This document shows positions 22,573 to 25,757 of a DNA stretch of 25,757 bases, one piece after another. The notes under the pieces are model-generated. The model was not told the DNA's origin and did no database searches. It was given only the letters and a program-made list of their open reading frames with translations. The DNA is from Lachnoclostridium sp. UBA3775 (GTDB taxonomy: Bacteria > Bacillota > Clostridia > Lachnospirales > Lachnospiraceae). Where the stretch lies: assembly GCA_002369525.1 (NCBI GenBank), contig DFFN01000170.1, positions 1 to 25,757 on the forward strand, written 5' to 3'. Each line of letters opens with the position of its first letter. Positions within the stretch are counted from its first letter, which is position 1. Position numbers and translations under genes: made by a program.

Positions 22573-24927
22573 ATGAATAAAGAATTCCTTCTTGCAAAAT
22601 CAAACTTCAGGAAAAACAAAGGCACGGGAATCGGCGTTTTTCTTCTTATACTGCTTGCGGCAATGCTTTTAAGCCTTGCTCTTCTGATCCTGCTTGACAT
22701 TAAACCGACCGCGGACAAAGAAGCTAAAAGGCTTAAGTCCGGTAACGGAGTAATGGTCGTTCAGACCATAGATGAGAACATTAACGAAGATTATATAAAG
22801 AATGTTCTCCTTGCCGACAAGGTTAAGTGGTCTCAGTTTACAGAGTGTATTTTTTTCAATTTCTCTCAGGCCATTCCTTTCGGAGATGGAAAAATATCAA
22901 ATTGTCTTATTATAAACGACGAGAGAGTTTTTGATAACGAATATGACAGGATAGAGATAGTAAAGGAAGACAAAAACGTTAACTCTCCCTATGTCTATCT
23001 GCCCTACCAGATGAATACCACCGGCGGATTTGAGCTTGGAGAAACCTTTTCTATCGAACTCAACGGTAAGAAACGAGACTATACAATAAAAGGTTTTGTA
23101 AATACCACCTATTTCGGATGCAACAACATAGGTACATACCGCATGATCTTTGATGCCGAAAGCTACAGCTCGCTCTGGGAAGAAAGCAAGGATGAATATG
23201 CCTCCCTGCTTGTAAACTATGAGCTTAAAGACGATGTAAAAATGTCAAAGTTCAAACTCATGACCGGGAACCGTTTTGTCGCAGACCGGGAGAAAGGGGC
23301 AATTGCCACATGGGATCTTGAAAGTGTCAATTCCGACAAAACATTTATGGCGGATATCCTTTTGATCTCCTTCCTGATGGTAAGTATCATCATCATACTT
23401 GTAACGAGCCTGATGCTTTCAAACTGTATCAGGAATTATATCAGGGAAAACATGACAAATCTCGGCGCCTTAAAAGCCATCGGATTTACGAGCAGGAACC
23501 TCAGGGCTTCGCTTCTTATCATGTTTACGGGTCTTGCTTTGATCGGAAGCATAATCGGTGCAGCCCTTTCCTATCTGCTTGTTCCTGTAATGGCCGGCAT
23601 ATTTGAAGGACAGTCCGGAGTACCCTATAAGCTTCATTTTAATACTCTTGCCCTTTTGGTGTCGGCAGTGTTTATGTTGCTTTTCACGATGCTTGTAACC
23701 GTAATTGCATCAAGGAGACTTAAGAAGGTAGAAGTTGTGACGGCTCTCCGTAACGGAACAAAGAACCATAACTTCAGAAAAAACAGAGTGCCGCTTGACA
23801 GATCAAATCTTTCTCTTAATATGAGCCTTTCGTTAAAAACACTGTTTTCAAATCTGAAGCAGAACATAATCACCTTTTTTGTAACCGGGCTTCTTGTGTT
23901 CGTCTGTGTTATCGGACTTTTGATGTACGAGAATTTTAACAGAAAACCGATGCTCAGCATGTTCAACTTTGAAATCTGTTCGGGTTATATCGGTGTTTCA
24001 AAGGAGGCTGCCCCGGAGGTTGAAAAATTCATAACTGACATGGGAGCCGAAAATATCCGTTATCTGATAGATATGTATCTTAAATATAAAGATGAAGAGA
24101 GTCTGGAAACCTGGATAGTGAAGGATGTCTCGAAGTTAAACAATAAAGACTATTGCTATAAGGGACGTTTTCCAAAACATGAAAATGAAGTTGCCGTCAG
24201 CGGAAAGTTTGCAAAAGAATACGGTTTCTCCATCGGGGATGAAATAGAACTTGCGCACGGAGATGAAAAGTTTTCCTATCTGATCACAGGTCTGGTCCAG
24301 TCCTTAAATAACGGCGGCAGGGAAGCGATAATGAGCGAAGAAGCAGCCGGCCATGTACTTGATATGAGCAAATACCCTACGAGCATATGGTTTGATGTTG
24401 ACGGAAAAGAGGAAACAAAGAAAATACTTGATGCCTGCACCGAAAAATTCGGTGACAGTATTGAATCCACACTAAGTTTTGATGAGGCTTTGGAAGGCAT
24501 GCTTACGACCTTCAGATCCATCACAACTCTGATGCTTGCAATGATGCTGATCATTTCCGCAGCAGTCATCATGCTGATACTCTACCTTTTCATGAAAACG
24601 CTTCTTTACAACAAGAAAAAGGACTATGGTATCTATAAGGCAATCGGCTACACCTCCAAGGACCTGATTTTACAGACTGCCGCAAGCTTCATGCCGACCA
24701 TCATTATTTCGGTGATTATTTTCTCGATAGTGTCGTATTTTATTGCAAATCCTTACATGCAGACCATAATGATAGCATTCGGCCTGATGAAATGCACCTT
24801 TACAATTCCTGTTGCGGGCGTTATAATCATTGGTGTGGGGATGATAGCACTGGCATTTTTCTTCGCCGTATTCCAGGCAAGGAAGATAAGAAAGATTGAG
24901 CCCTACAATATGCTGACGGAGAACTGA
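22573..24927 (+). CDS. ABC transporter permease, FtsX family, two-domain
   Basis: This 784-residue permease has an eight-helix plan in two halves. Helix 1 (about 19-41) is followed by a large extracytoplasmic domain (about 43-258) and three helices (about 260-285, 315-342, 356-380). A second block repeats this: helix at about 430-453, external domain (about 455-645), then helices at about 648-680, 699-730 and 743-770. Each FtsX domain carries the coupling-helix signature (NLGALKAIGFTSRNLRAS and DYGIYKAIGYTSKDLILQ). The symmetry suggests a fused pair of MacB/LolC-type halves, unlike BceB with its ten helices. With the ATPase it should export or extract hydrophobic or peptide substrates at the membrane. 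Confidence 0.93.
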   Translation: MNKEFLLAKSNFRKNKGTGIGVFLLILLAAMLLSLALLILLDIKPTADKEAKRLKSGNGVMVVQTIDENINEDYIKNVLLADKVKWSQFTECIFFNFSQAIPFGDGKISNCLIINDERVFDNEYDRIEIVKEDKNVNSPYVYLPYQMNTTGGFELGETFSIELNGKKRDYTIKGFVNTTYFGCNNIGTYRMIFDAESYSSLWEESKDEYASLLVNYELKDDVKMSKFKLMTGNRFVADREKGAIATWDLESVNSDKTFMADILLISFLMVSIIIILVTSLMLSNCIRNYIRENMTNLGALKAIGFTSRNLRASLLIMFTGLALIGSIIGAALSYLLVPVMAGIFEGQSGVPYKLHFNTLALLVSAVFMLLFTMLVTVIASRRLKKVEVVTALRNGTKNHNFRKNRVPLDRSNLSLNMSLSLKTLFSNLKQNIITFFVTGLLVFVCVIGLLMYENFNRKPMLSMFNFEICSGYIGVSKEAAPEVEKFITDMGAENIRYLIDMYLKYKDEESLETWIVKDVSKLNNKDYCYKGRFPKHENEVAVSGKFAKEYGFSIGDEIELAHGDEKFSYLITGLVQSLNNGGREAIMSEEAAGHVLDMSKYPTSIWFDVDGKEETKKILDACTEKFGDSIESTLSFDEALEGMLTTFRSITTLMLAMMLIISAAVIMLILYLFMKTLLYNKKKDYGIYKAIGYTSKDLILQTAASFMPTIIISVIIFSIVSYFIANPYMQTIMIAFGLMKCTFTIPVAGVIIIGVGMIALAFFFAVFQARKIRKIEPYNMLTEN

Positions 24928-24940
24928 TGCTCCGTACAAG

Positions 24941-24974
24941 GTAGTGTCAAGTTTTTATGAAAACTTGATACTAC
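24941..24974. repeat. 15-base-pair hairpin after the permease gene
   Basis: GTAGTGTCAAGTTTT (24941-24955) pairs with AAAACTTGATACTAC (24960-24974), 15 pairs with one G-T pair, around a 4-base loop. No T-run follows, so it is not a normal intrinsic terminator on the plus strand. It may protect mRNA ends or be part of a small repeat element together with the next hairpin. Confidence 0.6.
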
Positions 24975-24978
24975 GTAG

Positions 24979-25014
24979 GCCACGGCTTCGCGAAGCGAAT
25001 TATAATGCCGTGGC
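24979..25014. repeat. Nested hairpin element C sharing the core of the flanking repeats
   Basis: The outer arms GCCACGGC (24979-24986) and GCCGTGGC (25007-25014) pair perfectly. Inside, TTCGC-GAA-GCGAA (24987-24999) repeats the loop-proximal core of copies A and B. It lies in the gap before the four-helix membrane protein gene. Confidence 0.6.
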
Positions 25015-25039
25015 TGTCAACAGAAACGGAGGGGTTTAC

Positions 25040-25555
25040 ATGGAAAATGACAGGCAAAAGGCAATGAAGGGCATAATGATAAAGATGAGTCTGCTCATGG
25101 GGGTTACGCTCAGCTTCTTTCTCTCGCTTACCGGACTGCTGGCCTCGGGACACTTTACGGTGCCGGGATTCATCGTAAGCTTTCTTGCAAGTACGGTGAT
25201 AAGCCTTGTGATCGGTTTTCTGATACCGGTCAAAAAGCTGGGAGATAAGGCTGCGGGAAAGATGAAAAGAGGGTTCGGAAGGGCCTGTGTGGAAAGTCTG
25301 GTTTCGGACCTTATTTACACGCCTGTGATCACGCTTTGCATGACGGGGCTTGCATACATGAAGATCGAAGGCGACAAACCGCCGTACATCATGATGTTCC
25401 TTAAATCCCTCGGACTTTCGATGGTTGTGGGTTTTGTGCTTATAATGATCTTTATGCCGCTGTACCTTAAGCTGCTGCTTAAGGGAAAGATGCCCGGAGG
25501 AAGACCGGGCGGCCCCGGAGGACCGGAGGGTGGTCCCGAAGATAGAACCATATAG
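25040..25555 (+). CDS. Four-helix membrane protein with Gly/Pro-rich tail
   Basis: This 171-residue protein has four hydrophobic segments at about 12-36 (IKMSLLMGVTLSFFLSLTGL), 42-64, 88-107 and 118-146, arranged as two similar helix pairs, and a tail of Gly/Pro repeats (GGRPGGPGGPEGGPEDR). Such duplicated two-helix proteins recall DUF2798-like families, but I am not certain. I start it at ATG 25040 behind ACGGAGGGG. The frame is open upstream through both hairpins, but that stretch is not protein-like. A terminator follows 9 bases after the stop. Its link to the exporter operon is only positional. Confidence 0.8.
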   Translation: MENDRQKAMKGIMIKMSLLMGVTLSFFLSLTGLLASGHFTVPGFIVSFLASTVISLVIGFLIPVKKLGDKAAGKMKRGFGRACVESLVSDLIYTPVITLCMTGLAYMKIEGDKPPYIMMFLKSLGLSMVVGFVLIMIFMPLYLKLLLKGKMPGGRPGGPGGPEGGPEDRTI

Positions 25556-25564
25556 AAAAAAACG

Positions 25565-25612
25565 AGTCAACACCTATTTAGAAAAATATCAAAATAGGTG
25601 TTGACTTTTTTT
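25565..25612. terminator. Long intrinsic terminator, probably bidirectional
   Basis: AGTCAACACCTATTT (25565-25579) and AAATAGGTGTTGACT (25592-25606) are perfectly complementary over 15 pairs. Seven Ts follow from 25606 to 25612, and seven As lie just before the left arm, so it could work on both strands. Confidence 0.9.
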
Positions 25613-25629
25613 ATTGCCGGTGGTATAGT
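25601..25629 (+). promoter_or_regulatory. Promoter with its -35 inside the terminator stem
   Basis: TTGACT (25601-25606) and TATAGT (25624-25629) have a 17-base spacer. The -35 is the last six bases of the terminator's right arm. Transcription would run off the right edge of the window. Confidence 0.72.
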
Positions 25630-25642
25630 ATAGACAAGCTAT

Positions 25643-25674
25643 TTAGATAAGTTTCTAATTAGATAATTTTCTAA
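25643..25674. promoter_or_regulatory. Two abutting 16-base operators (MarR-like)
   Basis: TTAGATAAGTTTCTAA (25643-25658) and TTAGATAATTTTCTAA (25659-25674) are 15 of 16 identical, touch end to end, and each is an inverted repeat TTAGA-N6-TCTAA. They lie just after the predicted start (about +7 to +38), a roadblock position. A/T-rich inverted repeats of this size are typical of MarR-family repressors, often encoded first in the operon they control. Confidence 0.68.
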
Positions 25675-25678
25675 ATAA

Positions 25679-25757
25679 TGTCGTAAGGAGGGGCCCAAAC
25701 GGAGTTTGGGAAGATACCTTACGACAAGGCGACGTTTTCGCGAAGCGAAAATGTTGG
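25679..25757 (+). repeat. Structured leader with hairpin repeat copy B (reaches window edge)
   Basis: TGTCGTAAGG (25679-25688) can pair with CCTTACGACA (25717-25726), enclosing the perfect hairpin CCCAAAC-GGA-GTTTGGG (25694-25710). Then comes repeat copy B: CGACGTTTTCGC (25730-25741), loop GAA, GCGAAAATGTTG (25745-25756). The 40 bases 25717-25756 match 22506-22545 with two mismatches. An AAGGAGG sequence at 25685-25691 lies partly in the outer stem. Confidence 0.7.

Noticed and set aside
21746..24927. Direct assignment as a BceAB bacitracin-type exporter
   Set aside because: The permease has a duplicated 1+3 helix plan with two large external domains, and the kinase has a long sensor loop. 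Bce systems have a ten-helix permease and a kinase almost without an external loop.
24941..24974. Intrinsic terminator after the permease
   Set aside because: The stem is strong but there is no T-run after it on the plus strand. Kept as a hairpin of unknown role.
24944..25039. Upstream start for the four-helix protein
   Set aside because: The extension is made of two hairpins, and ATG 25040 has a strong ribosome site.
22506..25756. Composite transposon bounded by copies A and B
   Set aside because: No transposase gene lies between or near them, no target duplications are visible, and the repeats are only 40 bases long.

Overview
The window reads as ordinary chromosome of a low-to-moderate-GC Gram-positive bacterium in the class Clostridia, most likely a Lachnospiraceae relative. 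This is inferred from gene content, strong Shine-Dalgarno sites, sigma-A promoters with 17-base spacers, the rpsF-ssb-rpsR operon, a tsaC / phosphatase-like / rpiB run like the Bacillus ywlC-ywlE-ywlF order, and small membrane proteins of Clostridia type. No rRNA, tRNA, CRISPR array, transposase or phage gene was seen.

Layout. 1-4988: the 3' two thirds of valS, a 48-residue small ORF, a membrane TPR protein, an exported membrane-anchored protein and a 77-residue protein. 4998-9049: a promoter, a methylglyoxal-synthase-like gene with altered active-site residues, a terminator, then citrate synthase, threonylcarbamoyl-AMP synthase, a phosphatase-like protein lacking its P-loop arginine, and rpiB. 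9062-12908: ispE on the minus strand, diverging from ddl-murI, then plsC. 12919-14621: a small membrane protein, a DUF1934 protein on the minus strand, and a HAD hydrolase. 14599-15806: promoter, leader, rpsF-ssb-rpsR and a terminator. 15809-18124: a YitT-type membrane protein with overlapping Memo-like and AMMECR1 genes.

18087-25757 is the accessory-like part. A small XRE regulator faces an OmpR-type response regulator and histidine kinase across a control region with two inverted repeats. Then come a frameshifted gene remnant, a two-module beta-rich protein and a terminator. Next is an ABC exporter (ATPase plus 784-residue FtsX-type permease) whose promoter lacks a good -35 but carries five direct repeats at about 11-base period, the layout expected for activation by an OmpR-family regulator. 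The inferred circuit is: signal, kinase, regulator, exporter.

A short hairpin repeat lies between the ATPase and permease genes and recurs with 38 of 40 bases identical at the end of the window; a third element between them shares its core. The window ends with a terminator, a promoter whose -35 lies inside the terminator stem, and two abutting 16-base inverted-repeat operators, so a separately repressed unit starts just beyond the edge.

The least ordinary observations are the 11-base repeat array, the abutting operators, the hairpin repeat family, the decayed gene behind the kinase, and two enzyme-family proteins that have lost key catalytic residues. I did not find a clearly unprecedented multi-gene system; the sensor-exporter module with its control sites is the best candidate for follow-up.
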